This document shows positions 37,070 to 45,908 of a stretch of 64,000 bases of DNA, in pieces (positions within the stretch are counted from its first letter, which is position 1; each line of letters begins with the position of its first letter). The DNA lies in assembly GCA_016720655.1 (NCBI GenBank), contig JADKKE010000002.1, forward strand, positions 186,001 through 250,000. The letters run 5' to 3'. The position numbers and the translations under genes were made by a program. This DNA comes from Bacteroidota bacterium. Its GTDB lineage: Bacteria > Bacteroidota > Bacteroidia > AKYH767-A > 2013-40CM-41-45. The notes under the pieces are model-generated. The model was not told the origin of the DNA. It ran no database searches and saw only the letters and a list, made by a program, of their open reading frames with translations.

Positions 37070-37541
37070 ATGAGAATTTTAATGGTTTGTCTGGGAAATA
37101 TCTGCCGGTCGCCTATGGCTGAAGGTATTTTGCGGTCAGAAATAACTAAACGAAAACTGACACATGTTGTTGATTCAGCAGGAACCGGGAATTGGCATTC
37201 AGGTGAAGCACCGGATAGACGCGCGATTGCAACAGCAAAAAAATTTGGTGTCGATATTTCTAAACTTGTTGCGCGTCAGATTGATCGAGGTGATTTGGAA
37301 AGTTTCGATAAAATTTTTGTGATGGATCAGTCAAATTACGATTCTGTACTTCGATTGACCCGAAATGCTGAAGAAAAGGCTAAGGTGGAATTGTTCCTAA
37401 ACCAAGGTGAATCCAGGCCAGGATGAAGAAGTTCCTGATCCCTGGTTTGGTGAAGCCGATGGCTTTATTCCTGTGTATAAAATGTTGGAAGCAGCATGTA
37501 CTAATTTTCTCAACACGATTGAGAAAATTCATCAATCGTAA
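37070..37541 (+). CDS. Low-molecular-weight protein tyrosine phosphatase, frameshifted
   Basis: Cysteine phosphatase of the Wzb/Etp/YfkJ type. The active-site loop is at the N-terminus, VCLGNICRSPMAEG (CxxxxxR(S/T), Cys8 and Arg14), and a DPxx motif carrying the general acid is VPDPWFGE near the end. The reading frame stops at 37424-37426. Removing one G at 37406-37407 restores the expected NPGQDEEVPDPWFG and a stop at 37541, giving 156 residues, normal length. The neighbours are a dihydroorotase-like gene and RsmI-like methylase, with no capsule kinase nearby, so the substrate is open. Confidence 0.88.
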
Positions 37542-37574
37542 TTTCTTTTCAGGCAAGACTGACATTCAAAAGAC

Positions 37575-38291
37575 ATGAGTACAGCCCTTCCATCCGGAAT
37601 TTTATTTTTAATCCCCACCTATTTATCAGAAGAACATCCTGATGTACTTACTCATTCCGGAAAAGAAATCCTGTTCACCCTTGAACATTTTATTGTTGAA
37701 AATGAAAAATCAGCACGAAGATTTTTAAAACTGATCGGTAGTCCTGTAGCTCAGCCGAATTTCAAGTTTCAGTTATTGAATGAACATACAGAAAAATCTG
37801 ACATTGCAATTTTATTGAAACCCCTTAAAGATGGTTTGAATGTAGGCCTTATGAGTGAAGCGGGATGTCCGGGTGTTGCTGATCCGGGAAGTGAGGTAGT
37901 GAGTCTGGCACACAATGCGGGAATTCAGGTGAGACCTTTGATTGGCCCATCAAGCATTTTGCTTGCATTAATGGCAAGCGGGCTAAACGGACAAAGTTTT
38001 TTATTTCATGGATATCTCCCTCGTGAAGTTGAACCAAGGAAACAAAAGATTCGTGAACTGGAAAAAGATGCACTGAAAAAAAATCAAACTCAAGTCTTCA
38101 TTGAGACACCTTATCGAAACAATGCGATGTTGCAAGATTTACTTCTGCACTGTTCTTCGGAGACCAGATTATGCATTGCCTGTAATCTTACTTCAAATGA
38201 TGAACTGATTCAAACCTTTACAATTGCAGTCTGGAAAAAAAGAATTCCGGATTTAAATAAGAAGCCTTGTATTTTCCTTTTGGGAATTTGA
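37575..38291 (+). CDS. SAM-dependent methyltransferase, RsmI/tetrapyrrole methylase type
   Basis: A 238-residue member of the precorrin-methylase-like fold related to RsmI, which 2'-O-methylates C1402 of 16S rRNA. Visible family motifs are the Gly-rich block NVGLMSEAGCPGVADPGSEVV and the later GIQVRPLIGPSSILLALMASGLNGQSFLFHGYLP, with FIETPYRNN. The N-terminal GTLYLVPTPIGN block of RsmI is replaced by GILFLIPTYLSE, so it may be a divergent paralogue common in this phylum. It ends at the period-8 repeats that separate it from the convergent FKBP gene. Confidence 0.85.
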   Translation: MSTALPSGILFLIPTYLSEEHPDVLTHSGKEILFTLEHFIVENEKSARRFLKLIGSPVAQPNFKFQLLNEHTEKSDIAILLKPLKDGLNVGLMSEAGCPGVADPGSEVVSLAHNAGIQVRPLIGPSSILLALMASGLNGQSFLFHGYLPREVEPRKQKIRELEKDALKKNQTQVFIETPYRNNAMLQDLLLHCSSETRLCIACNLTSNDELIQTFTIAVWKKRIPDLNKKPCIFLLGI

Positions 38292-38303
38292 TGAATCTGA
38301 TTT

Positions 38304-38412
38304 GAGGTTATTTGGTTATTGAGTTACTGAGTTATTTAGACTAAACTTATTAGGTCCCAATAACCTAATAACCTAATAACCTAATAACTTAATAACTTAA
38401 TAACTTAAAAAC
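38304..38412. repeat. Facing period-8 tandem repeats between convergent genes
   Basis: The left arm at 38304-38339 has units such as TGGTTATT and GAGTTACT; the right arm at 38357-38412 has AATAACCT and AATAACTT. The arms are reverse complements, so transcripts from either side can fold into a long hairpin. The right arm ends right at the FKBP stop codon. The arrangement mirrors that at 9147-9415 but with period 8 instead of 7. Confidence 0.9.
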
Positions 38413-39336
38413 TCATTTACCTGCTATAGAATGAATCTTTTCAATTTTCACCACTTCAATTTCAAAAAGCAAAGGAGCATATGTCGGGACAATAAACGTT
38501 CCATCTCTTGGGTCACGAAATCCTTCTCCACCGTATGCGAGCCGCGCAGGAAGCAACAAATTTATCTTATCTCCTTCACGGAGTTTTCCAAAAACTTTCT
38601 CCCAGCCGGGAATAACCTGTCGGGCTCCGAGTACAAAACGATAAGGTTGACCAAGTTTCGCATTGCTATCAAATGTTCTCCCATCTAAAAACTTACCTGA
38701 ATAATTCACAGAAATAACAAGCCCTGAATCTACTTGGTTTCCATTTCCCCGCTGTGTGTAAATCAGATAGTAGCCGGCTGTATCCCGATACGATTCAAGA
38801 TGATGTTCACTAATGTACTTCTCAAGAATTTGATCGCCCGCTTTTTCTCTTTTACTTTGTTCGAGGGCAATTTCCTGTTCTGCTTCAAGCCTGCTCTGAA
38901 TTCTGATCAGTTTAATATCAAATTTAAGGAACGTTCCTTTTTTAAATTCAGTTTGTTCTTGTGGGACATTTTTACCTTGTTTTATAAAATAATACCTAAA
39001 CATCGAATCCGCAGGTACATAAAACGTTGCACTATCTCCTGCACACAGAAAAGTCAATCCATCTTCGTAAGATCCTTCAAAAGGAATTTTCTCCAATGCA
39101 AAACGAAGTGGCTTGCTATTTTTTCGGGAATCAAACAGAACAGAGTCTCCTGCGGTTTTGTACACCATTTCAATCGTTACAAAATCATCCAAGGCAGGAT
39201 TTGGCCCTTTCGCATCCGTGTATAAAATATATCTGAAACCTGCGTTGGTCGTCATTTCTTTTCCTTTCGTGCAGGAAAATAAAAGTGAAATACAAAACGC
39301 ATACAAGAACAGACGCGAAAGGGAAGATTTACTCAT
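38413..39336 (-). CDS. FKBP-type peptidyl-prolyl isomerase lipoprotein with two FKBP-like domains
   Basis: Exported folding helper. It has a signal with lipobox (LFSC, Cys about 22), then two FKBP-fold segments. The first (about 35-155: FVTIEMVYKTAGDSVLFDSR) is degenerate. The second (about 185-300) is typical: VSVNYSGKFLDGRTFDSN, QVIPGWEKVFGKLREGDKINLLLPARLAYGGEG. Its start overlaps the stop of the GldI-like gene by four bases (ATGA), so they are co-translated. In this phylum such lipoproteins assist folding of outer-membrane or secreted proteins. About 307 residues. Confidence 0.88.
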   Translation of the reverse strand: MSKSSLSRLFLYAFCISLLFSCTKGKEMTTNAGFRYILYTDAKGPNPALDDFVTIEMVYKTAGDSVLFDSRKNSKPLRFALEKIPFEGSYEDGLTFLCAGDSATFYVPADSMFRYYFIKQGKNVPQEQTEFKKGTFLKFDIKLIRIQSRLEAEQEIALEQSKREKAGDQILEKYISEHHLESYRDTAGYYLIYTQRGNGNQVDSGLVISVNYSGKFLDGRTFDSNAKLGQPYRFVLGARQVIPGWEKVFGKLREGDKINLLLPARLAYGGEGFRDPRDGTFIVPTYAPLLFEIEVVKIEKIHSIAGK

Positions 39337-39875
39337 GGTTGAATTTTCAATAGATGGACTTCATAAAACAAGGCATTACCGCCCGGAATTTTATCGGAAT
39401 CTCCGGTCATTCCATACGCGAGATGGGACGGAACGATTACTCTTGCTCGTGATCCTTCCGGTAATTGTTGCAAAGCATCCTCGAAACCTCTGGGTTGATG
39501 TCCTTCACCAAGCCTGAAGCGAAATGGATGTTCCTCGGTAGCTGAATAACATTCTGTTCCATCGAGTAACACGACCCTATAGGCAATGACTACTTCTTCA
39601 TGAATCACAGGTAATTTTCCTGAAGTTTTGGAAAGCATCTGGATTCGTAGACCGGTTCCAGACTTTTCCATTTTGAATTGATGCTTTGCTATAAATTCTT
39701 CAATTTCCTTTGCCTCATCTTTCACCAACAATCGATTCACTTCAGTCAAGTGTGCCTTCATTTCAGCTTCCGATAATTTCCGGTGTTCAGTAGAATTGCA
39801 AGAAAATAGAAGGACAAGCAACAAAACCTTTGAAATAGATTTTATGTCAGCAAATCGATTGAAGTGAATCAGCAC
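39333..39875 (-). CDS. GldI-like FKBP-type peptidyl-prolyl isomerase lipoprotein
   Basis: A 180-residue lipoprotein (lipobox LFSC) with a single FKBP domain: VIHEEVVIAYRVVLLDGTECYSATE, RGFEDALQQLPEGSRARVIVPSHLAYGMTGD. The FKBP fold is preceded by a helical N-terminal extension (LSEAEMKAHLTEVNRLLVKDEAKEIEEFIAKHQFKMEKSGTGLRI). This organisation and its position after an NrnA-type gene match GldI, needed for gliding and type IX secretion in Flavobacterium; the similarity to GldI is inferred from the architecture. It shares an operon with the genes on both sides. Confidence 0.84.
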   Translation of the reverse strand: MLIHFNRFADIKSISKVLLLVLLFSCNSTEHRKLSEAEMKAHLTEVNRLLVKDEAKEIEEFIAKHQFKMEKSGTGLRIQMLSKTSGKLPVIHEEVVIAYRVVLLDGTECYSATEEHPFRFRLGEGHQPRGFEDALQQLPEGSRARVIVPSHLAYGMTGDSDKIPGGNALFYEVHLLKIQP

Positions 39876-39877
39876 GA

Positions 39878-40906
39878 TTAATTTTCGTTGAGTTTTGATT
39901 TATAAAAAGGCAGAATGTCAAGGAATTTCTGCACTGTCGATTCCAGGGATAAAATTGATTTCCCTCCTGAAGCATTTTTATGTCCTCCGCCTTCGAAGTA
40001 TTTTGAAGAAAGCTCCTGAACAGAAAAATCCCCTTTCGAACGGAAAGATATTTTAGTCATTCCATCCCGTTCAGAAAAGAAAGCGGCCATTTTCACTCCT
40101 TCGATACTCAGCGCGTAATTGACCAGTCCTTCTGTATCACCGGATTTAAAATTAAACATTTGCAATTCATTTTCAGATAGACTGATATATGCTGTTTTAA
40201 AATCATTCAATACTGTGAGTTTTTCCTTCAATGAATATCCAAGTAAACGCAATCTGTTTTCTGTGGAATGGTCGTACACTTGTTCATGAACTTTGTAATT
40301 CACTGCACCAGCCTCCATTAATTTTGCAATTATCCGATGAGTGTCCGCTTTCATTGACTCATATCGAAAGGAATTGGTATCGGTCATGATGCCGCAATAC
40401 AGACTTTCAGCGATTGATTGATTGAGGAGATCAGCATCTCCGGCAGAATCGATGAACTGATAAATCAATTCACAAGTAGAGCAGGCATCAGGGTACGAAA
40501 ATGAATAGGTAAAAACATTTTCCGGTTTAAGATGATGGTCAATTAATACTTTTGGAACAGTTGAAGCCCTCAGCAGAGGCTCTAATCCTTCTACCCTGCT
40601 CAGCCAATTGAAATCAAGACAAAATATTAATTCTGACTCATTGAGTTTCTTTTTGGATTCTCCCGGATTTTTCTCAAAATCCAGAACATTTTCATGTCCT
40701 GATAACCAGTGTAAAAAATCAGGATATTCACTCGGAGTAATTACTTGCACCTGATGACCTTTCAACACTAAATAATTGTAAAGTCCAAGGGAGGATCCCA
40801 TTGCATCGCCATCCGGCCGATGGTGTGTTGTGATGACAATTTTCCTCGGAGTAGATAAGAAATTCCACAAGGGTTTGGTCTCTTCACTCGGAAAGCGGCT
40901 ATTCAT
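39878..40906 (-). CDS. nrnA: DHH/DHHA1 phosphoesterase, NrnA-like (oligoribonuclease / pAp phosphatase)
   Basis: Cytoplasmic Mn-dependent enzyme that degrades nanoRNA and pAp. Motifs in order: THHRPDGDAMGSSLG (DHH motif I), FCLDFNWLSRVE (II), VLIDHHLKP (III), GIMTDTNSFRY (IV), and the DHHA1 glycine motif GGGHKNASGG near the C-terminus. The 342-residue length is normal. The downstream GldI-like gene starts two bases after its stop. A minus-strand -7 element (40920-40927) lies 13 bases before the ATG. Confidence 0.92.
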   Translation of the reverse strand: MNSRFPSEETKPLWNFLSTPRKIVITTHHRPDGDAMGSSLGLYNYLVLKGHQVQVITPSEYPDFLHWLSGHENVLDFEKNPGESKKKLNESELIFCLDFNWLSRVEGLEPLLRASTVPKVLIDHHLKPENVFTYSFSYPDACSTCELIYQFIDSAGDADLLNQSIAESLYCGIMTDTNSFRYESMKADTHRIIAKLMEAGAVNYKVHEQVYDHSTENRLRLLGYSLKEKLTVLNDFKTAYISLSENELQMFNFKSGDTEGLVNYALSIEGVKMAAFFSERDGMTKISFRSKGDFSVQELSSKYFEGGGHKNASGGKSILSLESTVQKFLDILPFYKSKLNEN

Positions 40907-40919
40907 TCAGAATTTTTTT

Positions 40920-40927
40920 CAAAAATA
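40920..40927 (-). promoter_or_regulatory. Candidate -7 element for the nrnA-FKBP operon
   Basis: On the minus strand it reads TATTTTTG, matching TAnnTTTG, 13 bases upstream of the nrnA start codon. No clear TTTG lies 18 bases further upstream. Confidence 0.4.
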
Positions 40928-41025
40928 CAAATTTGCAGGACAATCAATGTTGAAATTGCCTTTAGAACTTTCCTGTTCAAAATAAAAGCACGATTCAACC
41001 ATTTCTCCTGTCACAAATGGAATTC

Positions 41026-43179
41026 TCAATCTGCAATAACAATTTTCTGAATTGCTATAGATTTTCCATCTGCTTGCCAGTTGAGAAAGTAAACTCCCGA
41101 TGACAATGAACTCACATCCAGAATTTGATGATTTGCCGTTACAGAAATTTTAGAAATTGCTTTGCCTGCCAGATCTGTTATCACGATTGAACTATTTCCA
41201 ATCACAGTTACCGGGAAATCAATTTCGATTAATCCTTTGGCAGGATTTGGATAAGTTTTCATTGATGAAACAGAAAGTGTGGAATGAATATTCACAGGGC
41301 CACAATTGGTAAGGGTTCCGAAAGCATCTGCTTTACCATACCCCCAGGCATTGTTCGGCAAAGGTCCCCAGGTAAATTGATCCTGCATGGCGCATCCGGT
41401 AATTGCTGATTTCACGTCACTCCAGTTTGCATTCGGATTTTGTTGAAGGTACAAGGCTGCAATGCCTGCAACGACAGGTGCTGATGCAGAAGTTCCTCCG
41501 CCTGTAATATGGTAACCTCCCAATGCTACCTTGTAGGGTTGAGCTGAAATCATTCCCGGAATGAGAGTGAGTACTCCACAGGAGAGAATATGATGGCCGG
41601 GAGCACAAATATCCGGTTTAATTCTACCGTCACGTGTAGGTCCTCTGCTGCTATTCGCTGCAAGATTTCGTGGTTGATCCAATGGAGAAAGCTGGAGCGT
41701 GTTGGTAACATCCAGATGCCGGTCGGTGTTGAAATAATTTCCAACGGTAATTACATTATCCAGGCAACCTATGCTGGTAATGATCGATTGCAATGTATCC
41801 GGTGGAATGTAAGCTGCCATTGGAGGGTATGTTCCTGGTGATGGCAATGTATCGAAAGCCCAATCATAGGACCAGGAATCATAATGTCCGTTTCCGGTTG
41901 TGGTGAAACGCCAAAAATAATCCGTAGAATCAGCCTGCACAAATACTTCAAGGGAGTAAACACCATTGTTTTTGGTAAGCAGACTTTGAACAATACCGAG
42001 TCGGTTTCCTGAATTCACAAGATTCCGTGTAATAACCAGATTGAGTGAAGCAGTGGCAGCAGCAAAATTCACTGCTCCGCGATATTCATAATATGGATTT
42101 ACCTTATCCGCACCGATTGAATACCGGATGGATGTCAATTCTGCAGAATCCGCGAAAACCTGAATGTAAGCTCCGGGATAGCCAGCATTGTATCGGAACC
42201 ATGTGAATGCAGTATCGCCCGCTGTACTGAATCTTCCGAGGTGAATGGGATACATAACACCAATATTTCCTGCTGAAGCGACAACCACTCTTCCACTCTG
42301 CAGGTTAATGAGATTCGAGATGTATTGAGCTTCTAAATCTGTTCCATCGTGGGATCCGAAATAATCACCAAGAGAAACATTGATGACACAAGGTTTTCCC
42401 AATTGCTGGGCTTTTGCAAAAATGTATTCGATTGCATGAGAAAGTCGGGGAACTAGATCAGGGGTGAAGTCAAAAGCGACTGCAATAATATCTGATTTTG
42501 GAGCAACACCCTGGAAATGTCCGACTGCTCTTCCGTTTCCAGCACCAATTCCTGCTACATACGTTCCGTGTCCGTATTCGGCTTGCCCTGTGTGTGCAGC
42601 GGCTAAACCATTATCAATGTCCTGTGCACTGAATTCTTGTCCGTATGCATAGGGTTGTGGTGTATTAGTGTCATCCGGTAGTGTTTGATCCCATAACCAT
42701 GCAATTCTGGACTGTCCGAGGCTATCCTGGAAATCGGGATGATTATAATCAATTCCGGAATCTATAAAACCGAGTACAACTCCTGATCCATCATATCCTT
42801 GAGTGAGAGGTAACTGACCCTGGTTGGCTTCGTCAACCCGACTCAACATTCGCATTGTATCATTCATTGTTTCAAAATGATGAGAAACGGCCTCGATCCT
42901 TTGAATCGATGGTTCAAGTACCAGCATGGAGAGATCCTTAATGGATAATTTGACTGAAGCGATGTTTCCCGAAGAACTAATAAAACTCCCTCCATGGGAA
43001 GTAACAAATTGTTCGATTTGGGAAATACTTCCTTGAACAAGGACAGAAACCTGTTCGTTTATATTCAAAGTGGTTTCCATTTTACGATGCAGAAACAAAT
43101 TCATCGATGTAGCAGGATCACTTGCCATGCATTGAAAGAAGTAGGCAAAACATACTAAAAAGAGGGTAATTTTTTTCAT
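41026..43179 (-). CDS. Subtilisin-like S8 serine protease with T9SS sorting domain
   Basis: Secreted protease. The start chosen is the ATG at 43179, which gives the signal peptide MKKITLFLVC... ; a longer frame to 43254 has no signal. The catalytic triad is visible: Asp in GFIDSGIDYNHPDF, His in GHGTYVAGI, Ser in GGGTSASAPVVAG, with the oxyanion Asn in VVASAGN. A long insertion lies between the His and Ser regions. The C-terminus is a T9SS domain (KTYPNPAKGLIEIDFP ... LSSGVYFLNWQADG). About 717 residues. It stands alone between the nrnA operon and the 43.6 kb gene. Confidence 0.93.
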   Translation of the reverse strand: MKKITLFLVCFAYFFQCMASDPATSMNLFLHRKMETTLNINEQVSVLVQGSISQIEQFVTSHGGSFISSSGNIASVKLSIKDLSMLVLEPSIQRIEAVSHHFETMNDTMRMLSRVDEANQGQLPLTQGYDGSGVVLGFIDSGIDYNHPDFQDSLGQSRIAWLWDQTLPDDTNTPQPYAYGQEFSAQDIDNGLAAAHTGQAEYGHGTYVAGIGAGNGRAVGHFQGVAPKSDIIAVAFDFTPDLVPRLSHAIEYIFAKAQQLGKPCVINVSLGDYFGSHDGTDLEAQYISNLINLQSGRVVVASAGNIGVMYPIHLGRFSTAGDTAFTWFRYNAGYPGAYIQVFADSAELTSIRYSIGADKVNPYYEYRGAVNFAAATASLNLVITRNLVNSGNRLGIVQSLLTKNNGVYSLEVFVQADSTDYFWRFTTTGNGHYDSWSYDWAFDTLPSPGTYPPMAAYIPPDTLQSIITSIGCLDNVITVGNYFNTDRHLDVTNTLQLSPLDQPRNLAANSSRGPTRDGRIKPDICAPGHHILSCGVLTLIPGMISAQPYKVALGGYHITGGGTSASAPVVAGIAALYLQQNPNANWSDVKSAITGCAMQDQFTWGPLPNNAWGYGKADAFGTLTNCGPVNIHSTLSVSSMKTYPNPAKGLIEIDFPVTVIGNSSIVITDLAGKAISKISVTANHQILDVSSLSSGVYFLNWQADGKSIAIQKIVIAD

Positions 43180-43414
43180 CTGAATATATATTTCGAGTTT
43201 AATATTCCAATTTAAACCAAAATCAGGGATAAATCCGTAATCAAGCGGGAACACGGATTTTTTTTACAAAAAACCAACATAAATCATCGCTGACCTATGT
43301 AATTCCGGTCGATAAAATTAATCATTTGATAGTGAATTGTTCATGTGTAAAATAGGGCTTCATGTTAGTTTTCAACAGCCCTTAACAAGTAGCTAATCGG
43401 TTGAAAAATATGTA

Positions 43415-43422
43415 TATATTTG
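43415..43422 (+). promoter_or_regulatory. Candidate -7 element in the 463-base gap before the 100-residue gene
   Basis: TATATTTG matches TAnnTTTG, but no -33 box is found at N18 and it is 220 bases from the ATG at 43643. The gap between 43179 and 43643 is otherwise AT-rich with no open frame or other structure that I could see. Confidence 0.3.
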
Positions 43423-43642
43423 TTCAGGGATCATTCAATTACAATAAATTTATCAAAGAGAGAATACCGGCCTGATAAGCGGGCTGACTGCGTATAATTC
43501 ATTTTCATATTCAATTTAACAGTAAACCTACTTTTTAATAAAAGTGATATGTTATCATCATATCTAAACTTAACTGTTTAAGGTGTGATCAATAGCAACC
43601 CGGGATCAATTAAAAACGTAAATAACATAAAACAACAAAAAC

Positions 43643-43945
43643 ATGAGAACTTCAATCTTCCAGTACCCTTATGAAAAGGTATTCCGTCGCACACAAGGCG
43701 CAATTTCTCGTTTAGGAATGCATGTGATTAACTCTGACGCACTTCGTGGTAGTATGACTGCTGAAACGAATTTTTCGTTAAGTAAGCCATCGGTGAAGCT
43801 CGATTTGATCTTTGAGGAAATGGAAAACCACAACACAAAGGTTACTGTTCGCGGACTTCAATTGAGAAAGCGATTTTTCCAAAGACCACAGAGCATTGAA
43901 ATAAATGAAGCTGCATTATTGGAAGTATTGTCAACAATAATCTAA
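43643..43945 (+). CDS. Small hypothetical protein
   Basis: A 100-residue cytoplasmic protein (FQYPYEKVFRRTQGAISRLGMHVINSDALRGSMTAETNF...). The pattern of an initial YxKVFxxTQ helix followed by a GxxxAET strand resembles small proteins that compare a basal state with a stress state, but no family can be named. It is 36 bases upstream of the aminotransferase gene on the same strand and could be co-transcribed. Confidence 0.6.
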   Translation: MRTSIFQYPYEKVFRRTQGAISRLGMHVINSDALRGSMTAETNFSLSKPSVKLDLIFEEMENHNTKVTVRGLQLRKRFFQRPQSIEINEAALLEVLSTII

Positions 43946-43981
43946 TATTTGCATTTCCATTAATTGAATAGCTTCAGCTTA

Positions 43982-45166
43982 ATGTCTACAGAAAGGCAGC
44001 TCTTTTATCAATATGTAGCTCAGACCTCACCGTCACCGGTAGGTTTGCTAATCGAAAAGGCGATTGGCGTGTATTTATTTGATCCGGAAGGAAACAAATA
44101 TTTAGACCTGATTTCCGGGATTGCTGTAAGCAATCTGGGTCATCAACACCCGGCTATTCTCTCAGCGATCAGGGAGCAGTTAGATAAGCACATGCATGTA
44201 ATGGTTTACGGAGAATTTATCCAATCTCCCCAGGTAAGGCTGGCCACTGAACTGGCACAACATCTTCCTGATGAACTGAGCAATGTGTATTTCACGAATT
44301 CGGGTGCGGAAGCAGTTGAAGGTGCTATGAAACTTGCAAAACGCTACACAGGAAAAAGCAGATTCGTTTCTTTTCGCAATGCTTACCATGGAAGTACTCA
44401 GGGAGCGCTTAGTGTTTGTGGCAATGAAAGTCTGAAATCTGCATTCAGACCATTATTGCCGGGATGCTCAATGGCTGAGTTTAACGACTTTCGTTCGCTT
44501 ACATTGATTGATGATCAATGCGCTGGAGTAATTGTTGAAGCAATTCAAGGAGAAGCCGGGGTAATTCTGCCGGAACCAGAATTTCTTATCCGACTCCAGG
44601 AACGATGCAATGAATCAGGAGCTTTGTTAATTCTCGATGAGATTCAGACCGGAATGGGACGTACGGGGAAGTTATTTGCTATGGAACATTTTGGTATCGT
44701 ACCGGATGTTTTATTGCTAGGAAAATCATTCGGTGGCGGTTTGCCACTGGCAGCTTTTATTGCGAGAAAGCAAGTAATGTCAAGCCTCACGACTGATCCT
44801 GTGCTCGGACACATCAGTACTTTCGGAGGTCATCCATTATCCTGTGCGGCTGCACTTGCCTCACTCAGAGAAATTGCAGTTCCTGAACTTCTGGATAAAG
44901 TGTCAAGACAAGGTAAATTATTCATGTCCTTGTTGAAACATCCTGACATTCGTTCTATCCGTGGTCTTGGATTATTTATAGCTTTGGAGTTTGAAAATGA
45001 AAAGATCAATCAGGAAGTGATCAAACGTTGTCTTGCAAAAGGTGTGATCACAGATTGGTTTCTTTTCGCACCAAATTGTCTGCGCATTGCTCCTCCCCTG
45101 ATCATCAGCGACGACGAAATTAAATTTGCTTGCAACACAATTCTTGAAGCACTAAATTCCCTTTAA
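43982..45166 (+). CDS. Class III pyridoxal-phosphate aminotransferase (ArgD-like)
   Basis: PLP-dependent transaminase of the acetylornithine / omega-amino-acid type. The ATG at 43982 is used; the TTG at 43964 would add six residues. Motifs: DPEGNKYLDLISGIAVSNLGHQHP, YFTNSGAEAVEGAMKLAKRYTG, FRNAYHGSTQGALS, LLILDEIQTGMGRTGKLFAMEH with the PLP-nitrogen Asp, and the Schiff-base Lys in LLLGKSFGGGLPLAAF. About 394 residues. The substrate cannot be decided, because no arg genes lie nearby. A two-component system follows 14 bases downstream. Confidence 0.88.
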   Translation: MSTERQLFYQYVAQTSPSPVGLLIEKAIGVYLFDPEGNKYLDLISGIAVSNLGHQHPAILSAIREQLDKHMHVMVYGEFIQSPQVRLATELAQHLPDELSNVYFTNSGAEAVEGAMKLAKRYTGKSRFVSFRNAYHGSTQGALSVCGNESLKSAFRPLLPGCSMAEFNDFRSLTLIDDQCAGVIVEAIQGEAGVILPEPEFLIRLQERCNESGALLILDEIQTGMGRTGKLFAMEHFGIVPDVLLLGKSFGGGLPLAAFIARKQVMSSLTTDPVLGHISTFGGHPLSCAAALASLREIAVPELLDKVSRQGKLFMSLLKHPDIRSIRGLGLFIALEFENEKINQEVIKRCLAKGVITDWFLFAPNCLRIAPPLIISDDEIKFACNTILEALNSL

Positions 45167-45180
45167 TTCACAACAACACT

Positions 45181-45858
45181 ATGAATGTATTAATTGTTGA
45201 AGACGAGCGGCAACTTTCACATGAAATTGAAATTTTTCTGACCAAGCAAGGCTACCATTGCGATGTAGCCTTCACCGGTAAAAGTGCATCTGAAAAGGTT
45301 TTTGTTAATTCTTATGATTTTGTGTTAATGGATATTGGCCTTCCTGATTACAATGGCTTTCAATTATTAAAAGAAGCCAAAGAAGCGGGACGTGAAGCTG
45401 CATTTATCGTACTTACAGCAAGGGGTTCTATCGACGATAAGATTACAGGACTGGATCTCGGAGCAGATGACTATTTAGCCAAGCCTTTTTCGCTCCTTGA
45501 ATTGCAAGCTCGAATGCAGGCGATTTTAAGAAGAAAACATGGATTGAAAAATAACACTATTCAGATTCATGATTTCATCATGGATATTCAAAACCGTAGT
45601 GTTTTCTTTGAGAAGAATGTGATCAATCTTACTAAGAAAGAATTCGATATCCTGCATTATATGGCGCTTCACAAAAACAGGGTTATTACCCGTGTTCAGC
45701 TTACAGAGCATATCTGGGGCGATGTGCTGGAAGAAGATTACGAATCAAATTATATTGACGTACACATTAAAAATCTCCGGAAAAAACTCGCAGCCTTTGC
45801 GAATTCAGATTTTATCGAAACTGTGAGAGGTATCGGATACCGACTCAATATGCCATAA
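45181..45858 (+). CDS. OmpR-type response regulator
   Basis: DNA-binding response regulator paired with the histidine kinase 50 bases downstream. The receiver domain has Glu7-Asp8, phospho-acceptor Asp51 (VLMDIGLPDYNG), Thr (LTARG) and Lys (LAKPFSLLE); the C-terminal winged helix has LTKKEFDILHYMALHKNRVITRVQLTEHIW and IDVHIKNLRKKL. At 225 residues it is the normal length. It follows the aminotransferase gene closely. Confidence 0.94.
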   Translation: MNVLIVEDERQLSHEIEIFLTKQGYHCDVAFTGKSASEKVFVNSYDFVLMDIGLPDYNGFQLLKEAKEAGREAAFIVLTARGSIDDKITGLDLGADDYLAKPFSLLELQARMQAILRRKHGLKNNTIQIHDFIMDIQNRSVFFEKNVINLTKKEFDILHYMALHKNRVITRVQLTEHIWGDVLEEDYESNYIDVHIKNLRKKLAAFANSDFIETVRGIGYRLNMP

Positions 45859-45908
45859 TTGCCTGCACTTTTTTTGCCGGTAAATTCAATTCAGGTCCAT
45901 TTCTCCCC

